Shown: positions 24,983 through 38,600 of the stretch, in pieces | Position numbering within the stretch: position 1 is the first letter of the stretch | How the letters are laid out: every line of letters begins with the position of its first letter | NCBI GenBank assembly: GCA_035041965.1 | Contig: JAPYMA010000530.1 | Coordinates: 147,434 to 211,433, forward strand | Reading direction: 5' to 3' | From: Anisakis pegreffii | Lineage: Eukaryota > Nematoda > Chromadorea > Rhabditida > Anisakidae | Length of the DNA stretch: 64,000 bases | Program-made: the position numbers and the translations under genes | The notes under the pieces: model-generated | The model's database searches: none | What the model was told of the DNA's origin: nothing | Seen by the model: only the letters and a program-made list of their open reading frames with translations

Positions 24983-25680
24983 CGTGATCATTTACGATCA
25001 GCTTTATGATCATTTCTTTATATGCTATTAAAATTGAATTAAAATTGAAATTGATCATAAAGAATTCTTTCACCCGCATTTACTTTTATTCTTATTGTTA
25101 GATAAACTATTGTTGTTTGATCTGTTCGAGGACACCTTAATATTTTTTAGATGGTGCGAGCGAAAAAAAAGGTTGTGAAACATAGTCGTCGTCGACATCA
25201 ACAATACGAACATTCGGACTTTAATTAATATTTAATTACACCATGCGATCATTTCCAACAGGCGCTTAATTCTTCAGACTGAAGATCAAATCGAACGTAC
25301 TACTGAATATCAAATCCTCAGACTGAATATCAAAAGTACACAGACGATCACTGCTTTATCGCATTTATTCGATCATTCTTTATTTGTTCGCCTAGGAAAA
25401 ATCGCCATAACTATTACCTATACATGTTTCTCTTCAATTAAGTCTCTTTCAGAAATTACCATTATCCTTCAGAATTCATTCTCATTTATCATTATTCTGC
25501 AATAATCATGCTTGATCCATTCAACAATTTATATATCATTTATATTGTACATTGTTCGACCAAACACACACACTGAGATATTATAAAAAGTGGAGATAGA
25601 CTGAATACGGAAGTATATGAAATTACGGTATAGTCGTTCGTTCATAAGTCAATCCTACACCGTGCAAATAGACATAACAA

Positions 25681-26028
25681 ATGAATCTCTACAAAACACT
25701 TAAATACTCGAAAAAGAGCAATGCAAACGACGGTTCCGTTTGCCAACAACCACAGAGAAGTGATTCGTATTCACCAGTAAAAAGAGAAATTACCTCTAGT
25801 ACATCAAACATCAGCAGTAATAAGATACCTATGAGGACTTCCTTATCCAATTCGAGGAGAATGAAAATCCCAAACGGACGATCACAACGAGTCAATGGCT
25901 TTAAAGAAAACACTAATTTCGAATACCCTCTAGTAGAATGCTCTGTTACACTATATAAGACAACACGACCAGAAAAAATAATCTCAAACCGACATAATAA
26001 TACAACAAAAAGTGAATTAATCAAATGA
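25681..26028 (+). CDS. Unidentified open frame, 115 codons, Ser/Asn/Arg-rich
   Basis: One open frame from an ATG is preceded about 95 bp upstream by TTATAAAAAG. The predicted product is basic and low-complexity (SSTSNISSNKIPMR, SNSRRMKIPNGRSQRVNG) with no recognised domain. Downstream to about 26.45 kb the sequence stays open in broken segments, as if a longer frame had decayed. It may be a remnant of a mobile-element ORF or chance. I do not assign a function. Confidence 0.2.
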   Translation: MNLYKTLKYSKKSNANDGSVCQQPQRSDSYSPVKREITSSTSNISSNKIPMRTSLSNSRRMKIPNGRSQRVNGFKENTNFEYPLVECSVTLYKTTRPEKIISNRHNNTTKSELIK

Positions 26029-26683
26029 AAAGTGAACTGGAAATCAACGGAAACAAACAGTAATACAAACCGTACCAAAAACAAAAACAATCACGATGAT
26101 AGTGACAGCAATAATAATAATTTAAATATGATATCACTAATGAACCCATATGAATATACACGGATGGTCAGAATTCTATAAGTTTTCAACGAAAGTCACA
26201 ACCTTCACATAAACAGAACTGATAAAAGTTTCAATGAAAGACTTTAACAAATCAATGAAGGATCAATTTTTTTCGTTCAATTCAACCAAAAATCACAGAT
26301 CACTGCAACAAATCAACTGGAATCTCTACACTTCCTTGCAAAATTTAGAAATACAGTAGTAATTGCAACAAAGAACAACAAAAAATGTTTCGTCTGATAT
26401 GAATGCATGGTTTCGCAATTACAAAGGACAATAAAGTATAGAAGAATAATTTAGGTTATGAAACAATTTCCTGAACGTTATCAGGTTTAGGTCCATTGAA
26501 TCTTCGCTAGACCTAGATGGCATCTGAAGAAGAAAAATTAGAGTGCCTTAGCTCTTAAAGGGTTCCGGTTACACAAGTACGAAATTCTTCTCTTTTTCTG
26601 GTTTCTCCGTCACCCAAAGCAAGGTGTTCCTTCGCTTGAAATCGCCCCCTTCCCGGCCAAGGTATTTCCTTCTCGAACCGCAA

Positions 26684-29600
26684 TTATTTCGAATAAAGAA
26701 CTTCACTGATCGATTCATCTTTGAAGTTCTTGCAACAAGGCAACGCTTGCATACTCTTCACGTAGAACGAATAATCTTGACTGACCAATCTACAAAATTA
26801 AGTCAACAATAAAACAAAACAAAAATCACATGAATGTCAGCTCAATTACTACCCACTCTCATCATTCCTTTACAGCACCTTCAATCTCGTCGAGAGCTTT
26901 ATTAAGAGTTTTAAAATTAACTAACTAGTAAGCAAATAATTAAAACAAAAGAACTCAACCTATTCGATATGAATGAAGGCTTTGATTAATTTCACTCAGA
27001 CTAACTGAGAATTCATAATTTCAACTATCACTAATTAGGCCACTCATTCAATATGAATTGAATGAACACTTGGATGAATTTCGTTGAGAATAACTGAGTA
27101 CTCATATTTCAACCTCAGGGATAACACAGACAAATGAGATAGAAAAGCGATACCATATGATCCGTTTGAAACAGAAAAGCGATATGAATTGTATGTAGAA
27201 ATCACATTTTTATTGTCATTTACAGATAGAAACAAAGGTGAGCGATAAAATTTTGAGAAGGATTTTCACTAACCCATATGTAAGTGAATCATGCGGCGTA
27301 ATCTGCATCACTTCCAGCTGTTTTTTCAGATTCACTTTGAATGCTTCGTGAACTCGCAGAAATAGCTTCTGAAAACAGTCAGCGCTCTTGACACGTTGTG
27401 TGTAGTTGCATAAATGGATAAGATCACATGCCCTCAATTTAATGAAATCAATAAGTTTCCTGTGGCCGGAAGACTTAATTCCACGAACTTTCATGACGTT
27501 CTGCTTGTGATACAACATGGCTTGATGGACTACATCAACTAATCGAATCATTTCATCTGAATATGCGTTCACTCAAACTCTGATCGAATAACCCAGTTTC
27601 ATTTTCCTACCATCAAATTTTGCAAAACTACATAACCAAATCCATTTCACCTGTATCATTTCCTCTGGCATAATACCCGTCAAACCCCCGTAAAATTTGC
27701 CCAGTTGTTTGGAGATTTGTTGAAACGCCGCCGACGGAACAGATCCTTTCGGCTCCCACTGAAAGCAAATGATGAGTGATAAATTTGGCTTTTCAATCTT
27801 GCAATCAGCGTTAACTATAAACGGCTGCACGAAAAACAACATAAATAAACAACATGAATATACAAGACCGGCTAGAATACAACTATAATATAATTAGCAG
27901 CTCATGAACGAAGAGATAAATTACAATCAAGAATGAAAAAAAAAACGTCATTCAGATAAGAGATCACTGACTTGTTGCAGTTGCGCAACTGTATGATGTT
28001 CAATGACGCTGATCAACTTGTTCACAATTTCATCGATATGATCGTTGTAATCCTCAAATTGTACACAACAATAATATTTCTCAAATGTTTCTAACTGAAT
28101 TCTTTTGGAAATGAAAATATGAATAATAAATCTCAGTACTACTTCAAATGATTTTCTATGAGCAAATATTCGAGATTTACGAAATACGAAAGGAATCTGA
28201 ATCTTACCCGCATAATATGAGTAACATGTCTTAATTGATTCTGCTTGCCAGCAGATAACTGCTTTTCGAAATCGGCCTTGAGATAGGGTATGAAACGAAG
28301 TATCAATTGAAGGCATCGCGACGACAAAGCTGTAACGTTTTTTGCTTGTCAGAACACATCGTACTCTATTGCTTGAAACAATTTCGGAGCCCAGAACTTC
28401 CGTGAATGCATATGAGGTAAATGAATCTCAATAACGAAGATAAAATGAGCCATTCAATTATACTGTGCACGTGATCGCTTCAATAACAACGATCTGCAAT
28501 CGCTAACTAATCACTCAAAGCATTGAACGCAAAATTTCTTAATGATACCATTATGTTCATTCATTCATGGAACTGATGTCGTTCGCCTTTATGCATACTC
28601 AAAATGTCTCAAAAGCTCCAGACATGATTCGTTCCATTTTTCGGAAAATCTTCATTTTTTTGACAATCTAACGCAGGCAGGTTCAGCACAATTTCATCGC
28701 AATCAAAATTCGCTGGTCAGATGAAGACAAATTCATCCCACAATCAAATGATATAACAAAGCATGTGATAACGCCAATCGATATGTTTAATATCAAAACT
28801 GAGAAATGCTCCACTACCTAAATGTTTAACGCTGATTGACTTCAAACCGATCAGCTGTAGAGCACCAGCTCCGAGTATCAATTGACAACTACGTGAGTTG
28901 AAGTTCTTCAACACCTCCACAACGCACATCAACAATTCAGAAGCAAATTCAGGCAGAACAGCGAGTGCGTCACAATACTCAGCCATCATTTGCAGTACCA
29001 AGAGCGCAGTCCTTAAAAATCCAGAAAACAGTCAACACTCCTCACTATTTGACTTTCTTCTCAAGACAATATACAACTGAGACAATCAATTACCCAACAA
29101 CAACATAAGGTTCGCCATCGACCATCAAAGCGTTCTGATGATTCTTCGAGGTGTTTGTATCGCCAAATGATTGCTTCTGATCAACAGCAGTTGACACATC
29201 GCTCAAACGTTCGTTTTGCAAGCATTCGTCGACAATCCGTTGAAACAACTCAGGCACCTCACCGGCACGCCAATTCTCCGAATCCAAAATATGGCTGAAA
29301 CATCCACTCTGCATAAATATCCACTCATTGCTGAGCTGCTGCTGTCAAAATCACCGAACATATTATTGACAGCTAGCAGAACCCACTTAAATACTTTCGA
29401 ATTTCATACAGTTCCCACACCTTTCCGAAGCTGAAAGGATCACCACATCGATTGTTATTTGATAAGACTTTTCAGTTACTACTGATCCGATAAGTCTATT
29501 GATAAATCTCCAGAGTTTTTGCAAATCACTGCTTTTTTGCAATTTCAGTTATCAATTCCACGATAAATACCGTATTCACATTCACCATTCAATACAAAAA

Positions 29601-32600
29601 TCGGGTATGCATACTACTATTATATCGCCCAATCATCAGCAGCAGAACAAATGAAATTGAAATGAATAACGCATGCAGTGTGTGTCAATTCGTAATCGTC
29701 GAACCTCAATTTCGCTTTACGATCCTGATGAAAATGCTTGATAAAGCGAGCACTCAGCTGCACAATACACAACTGTAACGGTGATGAATACTTCACTTCA
29801 CGTCCAATCAACAAACCGCATCGATTAATGAATTCGTCGGCGATTCGTAACACTCGTTGAAATTCACATAAGGACAGTCGCTCCAGAAATCCATCCTGAT
29901 AAAGCAAAACTACATTGATAACTGAAAATACTATGGTATCCTCAGAAAGAGCTTTTCAGGCACGTTGTTTTCAGGTTTCTTTTTTTTTAAATTTTGCAAC
30001 AGAACAAAATTTCTGAAATAAATTTCTTAAGTTATACTATTGAAATACATTTTGATGCAGAAACGAGAGTCAATGAGTTGATAAGACATTATCGGCAAGG
30101 AATGAAACCTTTGATCTTGCAACGAAAAGTCGACAACTTCGTTCCTGAGCCGTATATGTCGCATGGCCAGTCAATAGCGATATTGATTGTCGCACCTTAA
30201 AACAATCAAAATAGCCACATTGCACTGAATATTGCTAGTTTGGATGAAACGACAAAAATAGACTAACATCGCTCTACAATTAACGAAAGTTAAATTACTA
30301 AACTTTTCTAATTCCTCAAAAAAAAAAAACATGAAATCATTCGTCGAATTCACGAGAAAAAGGTTCAGAAATTTCCCCATTCTTGCACAAATTCAATTTT
30401 TCCTTGCAAAGTTATAATTGTCACGCAAAGATATACATTTTCATAGGCCAGTTGGATTACTTCAAATTTCAAAGGAATCATCTCAGCATCAAAATAACAC
30501 TGCTCACAACACAACTAACTGAAAATATTGCTAGACACAACCTATTACCTGTGGGATATTCCTACACGGCATTGATAAAACGGCAGCTGGTGTGGAGACT
30601 TTTAACGGTGGTTGTGTACTCATATCTGAAGAATTTGCACTGTCACCGTGTGAAATAATACTAGCTCTACGTTGATTAAACAGTGCAGCGTGCTTTTGTT
30701 GGTGTTGCAGATCAGATGCGTTGTGAACACATACTGAAGACTGACTGTGATGAATTGCAAAAATGTGTTTTGTTGGTGCTGTGGCAGTGCTGTCAGATGG
30801 CATTCTATCTAGTGAGACTGTAGACGGTAATTTTGGCATTCTGATAGGATCGAGAACCATACTGGTTACGGATCCTGATGGTGATAAGTCCGGCAGTTGA
30901 TCAACACTCTCTGTCACTCCGTCTACCGTCAACTCATCCTCCAAATCATCTTCTGGTTCGTCTTCTTGCTCAACGATTATTGACGGGTGATTATTATTAT
31001 TATTATTATTGCTGCTAGTGTTGCTCGTAAGATTTGATTGTTGCTGTTGTGAGAACGCTGATTCCGTCTGCTCAATTCTGCAAACAAATTACAGGAATAA
31101 TGACATACTTATGAAAATTTTCGAGTTCGCATTCAAAAATGGATAAACGCGCAGACCTGTGATCATATCGTCCACCCTACTTTTGCTTTAAATACAACTC
31201 ACTGTGGTTCCTCCTCCCAAATGGGTTTCCCACCCCTCACTTGGATACATAATAAAAATTGATTTAAAAAATTAAAACCTGAGATGAATACGCAAAAAGC
31301 GCCTCTCGCTGGAAGTTCGAAAAGTTTCACTGATTCAGCAAACCGATAAAAACGCGAATTTGTCCAGAACTATCAAAAACAAGAGAACCTTTCCATAGAT
31401 AGTGATGAAGTGCATTGTGGTTGCTCAACAACATTACCGCTATCGCAGTACAACTCCACGTAACGATCGATGTTCTCGGTGATGAGCTCTTGAATGCTTT
31501 GCACTCGACGACACATATAGAAGAGCACATGCAGCAGATGCTCCAATGCATTCAACCATTCATTTAACGACAATTTACGCATTTGATTACCCAAACTTCC
31601 CAATGCTGGATCATAGACGCTCAATTGCTGCTGACCGTTTGCACTGCAATTCGATACCACATGCGATTTGATCGTCTGAAATTAATCGTCATCATCAAAT
31701 AGGCACAACAGAAGGATCACAAAGATACAGACAGCTGCATTGAATACTTCGCTAGAGCTGAACTGAACTCGCAAAAGCACCGAGCATTAAATTGCTCGTG
31801 AAGAAAACAACAGCAAACAAACCTGTCGCAGTAAATTTTTGATTGCTTCAACGATTTCCTGCTGTAGTACATGAACGAAACGAAGCTCTCGAACACGCAA
31901 CAAACCAATCACTACCGGATTGAACTGACCCTGAAGTTTTGATCAAGATCTAATCGTAAGTGATAAAGAAAGGCATCAATGCAATCACTCATCAAAACCA
32001 ACACAATGACATAAACATATATCAGTGAGAATGTAACAAATCAGAACGAATGCAGATGATTCCACTGAATCCCTAAAAAGATTTCATATTCGTTGCAGTG
32101 AATTTTCTTTCATTCCCGATAGATCGCAATCACAACAAGTAAATAGTCTTTTCTGCTTTTCTGCATCTGATATCGAGTTGGCGCTCATTGTATCCTTCTT
32201 TATATAAATGCTCATTGCACTGAGTTTCCGATCATATGAGCTTTTTTTGAGAGTTATGATATACAATGAATACCCTTTAATAAGATACAAATATCGCTTA
32301 ATTGCAAGGTTTTAAGATCACTTATTTCGTTCGACAATAACACTAATGATAACGATGACATTGACAATCTCGTTTGCAGTTTTCAAAAAGTAACAATCAA
32401 AACATATCAGGTGCATATGTATCTTACGTCTTGACAAGTCGCCTCTGCTTCAGTCTCACACGATCGTCCCAGTTCTTTTTGCACCAATGCAACAAATTCT
32501 TCTTGCAGCATCTTACCGATCACTTTATACAACTCTTGCAATTGAGAACTTAAGTGCCTATAAATGTCTTTCGTAGGCAGAAATTGGTCACATGAGAATT

Positions 32601-35600
32601 CAGAACATTCCCTATGGCAATCAGAATGCGTGATTCATGATAAACAAACGAGAAATGACGGCGAACCTGAAACAGAGAATGCCACGCAGGTCAGAACGTA
32701 GCACATCTTGAGCTGTTTCGATGCATTCCAGCGCTTTTGGATAGTCACTCTGATTCAACAACATTTGAACGGTCAATTGTGCATCTCGTAAGCAGGATAT
32801 ATCCTTAATACATAGTTATGTTACGATCAGAACTGAAATACAAATCCATCCCGTGCTCAATTGTTATTTCGTTAGCATCACTCAATAGGCAACATATAAA
32901 AACGTCACACGTCGAGAAGTTACTTCGGATAACAATTTACATAAACAATCGAACATAATATAAAATGGATTTTCAACAAGCAACTACCTGCAATTTCTGA
33001 AGCAATTTCTCACGCTGCTCTCTCCTCTTGTACAATTCTATGATTTTTACCATTCTCAAGTAAACTTTCTCATTCACCTCTTGGAGATTTTTCCTGAAAT
33101 ATGAACTTTCCTGAAGCATGCAACTTTATTCTCGTCGCTTAGAAGAAGGTAAAGTCCGTTCATTTAGCTCACAATAAAAGTAGTTTGATGTGGATGAAAT
33201 AAACTTAGCTCAAAAGTACTAAACAGCTAAAAAAATGATGACCAATATCCAATATTAAGCTAAACTAATCCAAAGAATGAATAAATTTAACAAATGCCAA
33301 TTCGTTAACTTTCCAAAAACTAACCGTAAACATTTGACTTTATTTTGCGCATCATTCAGTTCTCCATACAAACTACCACACGATTTAACCGTTTTCCAAA
33401 AAGAGTTCGACTTTGCAGCCAGCTGATTATTCAATCTTGAATCAACAACATCATGGTAATATTCCAGTCGATTTTGAAGTGTTTCATACGATCGAAATAC
33501 CCGTCCGCGACCCGCATCGAATCGCACGTTTGACTGAAGTGCATAACTCGTTAACACTTCTGCACATTGATTAAAAACATACCAACGAAAGGCTTGATCA
33601 GCAATGCGCAATAATTAAGCATACTTTCAAAGTGATTATCACACAATAGTCAACATCAATGACAAATTACGACAACAATATTAATGACTCGTAACAGTCA
33701 ACGAGAACGAGGTCAACAAAAGACCTTCTGCGGAGAAGTTCGACTGCGATCGGCTTGTCGTGACGTCTTTGGTGTGCTTTCTGGAGTGGTGTTGTCCTCA
33801 TCGAACGGATTCGTGCTTGACGAGCATGCGATCGCTGTTTTATCGACCATCCACAATTGATCCTCCGCATCGCCCTGTTTCGGTTCCAAAAATATCGCTT
33901 CAAATGTTTCCGAATCTGCCAATGAAAAGTGTGGCGATAGCAGGATCTGTAATAAACTCATGTCGCTCGCTCGCATCTAACCATTAACAATTCAGAACGC
34001 ATTTCTCATAGGAAACACTTGTTGAAAGTTCAACTTAACACCAAAATAATACACAATCCAAATCGTTAATGAATTTGTTTACGCAACTATTTCAAATGAA
34101 TCGAATCAACGTCCATTAAAGAAGTTAATTTTTGACAAAATCTTAAGAAATCAACCGACACCCATAATTGGTTTCTTTTAAACGAAACAACAACAAAGAA
34201 ATGAAACCAGCAAGAACTCGAACCGGCGGAACGTCGTTTGTATCAGTTCTTGTGTTCTCTTCACGACGTGTCAAACATCTGCTCAACTCTCTCTTCGCTT
34301 TCACATATTTCAAATGTTTCTATAAAACAATCATGTGTTTTCAAATGTTTAAAAAATATCCGTTTCTTTTTTTGGCTAGTGCACTGCATGATTCATGTCC
34401 ATTCGCATTCCATTCCGTTCATCTAATGATAACTCAGCACCAAATAACTTTGATTTAATCGAATCAGCATTCCACTATTATTGAATACATACAAAAATAT
34501 TTACAATTATTTTCGACAAAATAATTTCTGTAAATTACCACAAATTTTCATTCCAATTTCTACTTGTCAATTTCTATTTTTTCATTTGTGAATTTAAAAG
34601 AAACATTCGCTCAGGAACATTTTCATTCGATGACGTTATCTCAGAATCAATGTGAGCAAGAGTAACTAATAATAACACATCACTCACTCTCATTTTTATA
34701 TCATTATTTGCTTCATGTGCACACTACTGAATACTCAACTAATCAAAACTGCAGCTGAATAAACCAACGACTGATAATATTAGACTGAAAAGAGACGGAG
34801 TCCCTTGGAGAGAAAAGAGCCCCGTCGATGGTGCTCTTTTTCAAACGAACGTCTCAAACCTTAGCAATTGTATCCAAATAGTTTTTGAAATGTGCCAAAT
34901 CGATGGCCGGTAATGCTGGCGACGAAGCGATTCGCGTCTTCGGCACAAACGAATCGCCCCAGTGCCGAGTGAAGAAGGCATGCACCTCAGAGCGAGAACG
35001 TTTCGGATCTGACAAAACTGACGACAGATTCTGGGTGAAACTGAAAGCATGCTTCATGCTAAACCGTTGTTGCACTGATTTGTTTCTAACTGAAACGTCT
35101 CATTTTCGAATCCGAAAAACCAATGTGAACAATCATATTTACACATATTATAATTATAATGTTCCAACAAATTACGATGTCGTCATCATTTCACATTCCA
35201 TCACTGACAACGTTTTACCACATTCCAGAACTCGAAAATTTAACAAAAAGTATAACGAGAAAAAGATAATCACCGAAAGTCAAGTCAAATTATCACTAAT
35301 TATTGCGAATGCCAACAACGCTCTCTCTTTGGCGAGTAGATTCCAATGAAAATCTCACGAAATAAAACAGAGTAACAAATGGAAATTTATGCAGAGACAG
35401 GTTATCGAATAAATTCCAGTAGAACGAGCAATCATACTCACTGATACAGCAATCAGAGAGCAAAAAATTTTCTCATTCGAATACTTCGACGAACCGTACT
35501 GAAACTGCAATGACGCACAATATTGACTGCTTCAGTTCATGCAAATTTTTTGATGTTCATAAAGTCGAGACGAAATGAGATGAATGAGGTGAGGTCAATG

Positions 35601-38600
35601 TCAGAGATGTTTTTTAACTGTTAAAAACTCACACTTCACTTTCAATATTACTACGCTTATCATTATCGTTGTTATCAGTGCTACTACTAATACTATCGCT
35701 ATTGTGCAATGCCACAAACCATTTGATATATCAGAAATTGATTTGTACGACTTTAGTTCACAAATATGAGTGCAGTTATTTCTGGTTTTCGTGGAACATC
35801 TTACAACGCTGGCGATACGTACTTAAAAAACAAGTATAACCTGATTATTTATAGTGGCATTCATTTGACGATAAGTTCAACGAATCAATCACCTCGTGAA
35901 TTGAAATTGTCGAAAACACTGTGAAAAAATTACTTGTTGCTAATGGATTCTCTGATGTATTGCGCGAGTCGATTTCAAACGCAATTCCTTGTGAATGTGG
36001 TAATAATCGAAGTTAGGTACGCTTCCTATGCATTCTTTTCAACTTTTACATGTCAAATCATTTTAATTCTCACCTTTTCCATCAAACTGACTATTGATCA
36101 TATTTTACTATTCACTTATCGTTATTGCTATCAATAATTTAATCAGTTCGTGCACAGTTATCATTACAGCTTCATCTCGTTCCCTATCAACACTGTTACC
36201 GTGACGATTGAAGTTCCAATAAACACAGCGATTGTCTTAACAAACATTGGTACTGTAGGACATGATCACTCGTATTTGATAACCTCTACCGCTTTGTCAC
36301 AGCTAACAATGCCACTGTATTACATTAATGTGCTGTGTTGAATTGAATGACCATTATCTCTAGCGATCTACTTGAAATAATTATCAGAATCACTTTTATT
36401 CGAACCCAAACCTACAAACAAGTGATCTCTTACTTGATCAACTGATTGATTTTCAACCGCTCTAATTTGCAACTTCTCTCTTTGCTCTTGCTAAATTTAT
36501 TTGAAAACATTCATTCGACAATGCCATTTGCACAGGAATCGTGTGACAGTTGCGAACAAGAATAATGCTTGAAGAGAGGGTGTCAATGCTAAGAGAAATG
36601 AACTGGAGGGAGTGTTTCTTTGGTAAGAGAATGCGAAAATGGGCATTCTGGTTTATCGTTGCTTTTCTTTCTGCGTTGACCATGAAGGATGTCATTGAGT
36701 TGGTGAGTTCCAATTCCACTCAATCGAATAGCACAACAAAACTCTGATCTAGTCTAATCTTTATCAAAATGTTCATTGAAACTTCGAAATGTTATGGTAT
36801 CATGTTTTCGAAAGCATCATACCAAATTTCAAGTTGAAAAGCTTTGAATTCTGCAGGAAGTATGCAAATTCAGAGCATCTAAATGTTCAGTCCAAAATGA
36901 AAATGCACAGACTTCACTACAATCAGAAGTTAACTGCAAAGAAGTTGAAAAACAATGACGAAATTTGAGATTTGGAAATTGTTTACGATTCAGATACTCG
37001 AATATGCAGCAAATCCAAAACAATCCGACATGAATATGATGTTCAATGAGTCAATGACAATGCCAAATATCACATTTTGCATGTCTAAGACTCAGGCGTG
37101 GAGTCATTTTCACATCAACACCTCAGAATCCACAGATCAATGGGATCAAATCGTACAAGTGAAGAACTTTTTATCAATAGACTCTCTTCTGTTTTTTTTG
37201 AGCACTAGTAATCAATCGCATGCTCGTACAATCCAAAAATGATCACAATATGCTTGCAAGACTTATCGGACTAATATGAGCTAAAAAGCTCTCTGATACC
37301 GCACTGCAATACTACGTAATAGACCAATATAAGTGGGCGATATAATCTCGGATTTGTGATACTTTCTTAATTTACTTCAAATATATCTGACGTATGTTCG
37401 TGATCTGAATTTCCTTCGACACACACTCGTGATGTGCTCTTTGTGATCTAACGGTTAATTGCCTATTGCTAAAGATGAATAAAGTGAATAAATGGGTGAA
37501 CTAAAAATACGTTAATACTATAGTTTCACTTACAATTCATGAACTAAAAAAACGTTCACAACTCCATCACCAACGGCTAACATACCAAGGACACCTTCTT
37601 CACTGGAGTATTAAATTCCAATTTCAGGACAATCTATTGAATATGACTGATCATGATAGTTTCTTGAAAGATCCTTGGGATTTTCGACTTGTCATGGAGG
37701 CATACGAGGTGATCGCAACACTGAATAGTATGGAACGGGAAACCACGGCAAATGGTTGTGCAAGATCCATAAATGTCTTTCGCACACAAGCGAGATTAGC
37801 TGATAAACGTATAATGATCAAAGTATCTTCTAGAAACTCGATTTGCTTCTATTTCAACAATACAACTTATCATTTCAACAATACCACTTATCACAGAATC
37901 ACTGAACCTCTCAAAGTGATTTAAGTGAATGCTCATACGAATCTTCGTTTGATTCATTCATTCAATTACTTCTGCTATCAATGATAGATGTGGCTAGATG
38001 CGATATCGGACCGTGGCGTTACATTCGGCGAATTCACCGAGAAAGTGGGACAAGAGACGATACGACGCTCTATGCAACGCTTTCAACGAACCACATTCAA
38101 CGAGGATCTGGTGATTCGAACAAGATTTCGAACCTCGTGGATATCCATGATGCAATTCTGCTTTCAACCGTGGTTCGACGAACGACAACTTTCAAAGCAT
38201 CGAAGATCAAGTCAGTTCAAAACATCCGAAAAATGCATTTCTGAGTTGAAATGAATCTGATACATCATTATCATCTACTATTAATTCGCCGCATCCAACG
38301 AATTCGGAGGAAATCAAAATGGCAACTTGAAGAACAAAGACTCATATAATGAAAATGAATCGACATTACATTTTATCGCAATATTCATTATCATTTTCTT
38401 ATTAAGGGTAATTTCTTCACAATGATGCTGGCACACGATGTCGAAAATCTGAACGGTGTGGATGTCGAGTGCATGTCAGTGGACTTTCATGGACGACCCA
38501 GCTCGCTGGCCAGATTCATGCAAGCAAAAGGTCGAGCCAGGGACGGATACAATGACGATGTTAGTGATGACGATGATTGTTTACTTATTCACCTTCTTTG

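Larger units (their letters stand above)
19618..26683. other. Repeat-rich interval without a confirmed gene
   Basis: No multi-exon gene could be assembled on either strand. The interval contains a degenerate AATTAGAATAGGCTAAG minisatellite (20.86-21.0 kb), a TATA-like stretch and long hairpin (22.70-22.99 kb), three GC-rich MITE-like elements (23.3-24.6 kb), an imperfect tandem duplication (24.83-24.98 kb) and one unplaced open frame (25.68-26.03 kb). The 3' end of VPS54 on the minus strand begins at 26684. Confidence 0.45.

Noticed and set aside
34885..35349. 154-codon plus frame opposite VPS54 exon 4
   Set aside because: Shadow of the VPS54 exon extended into AT-rich intron sequence, with no recognisable domain.
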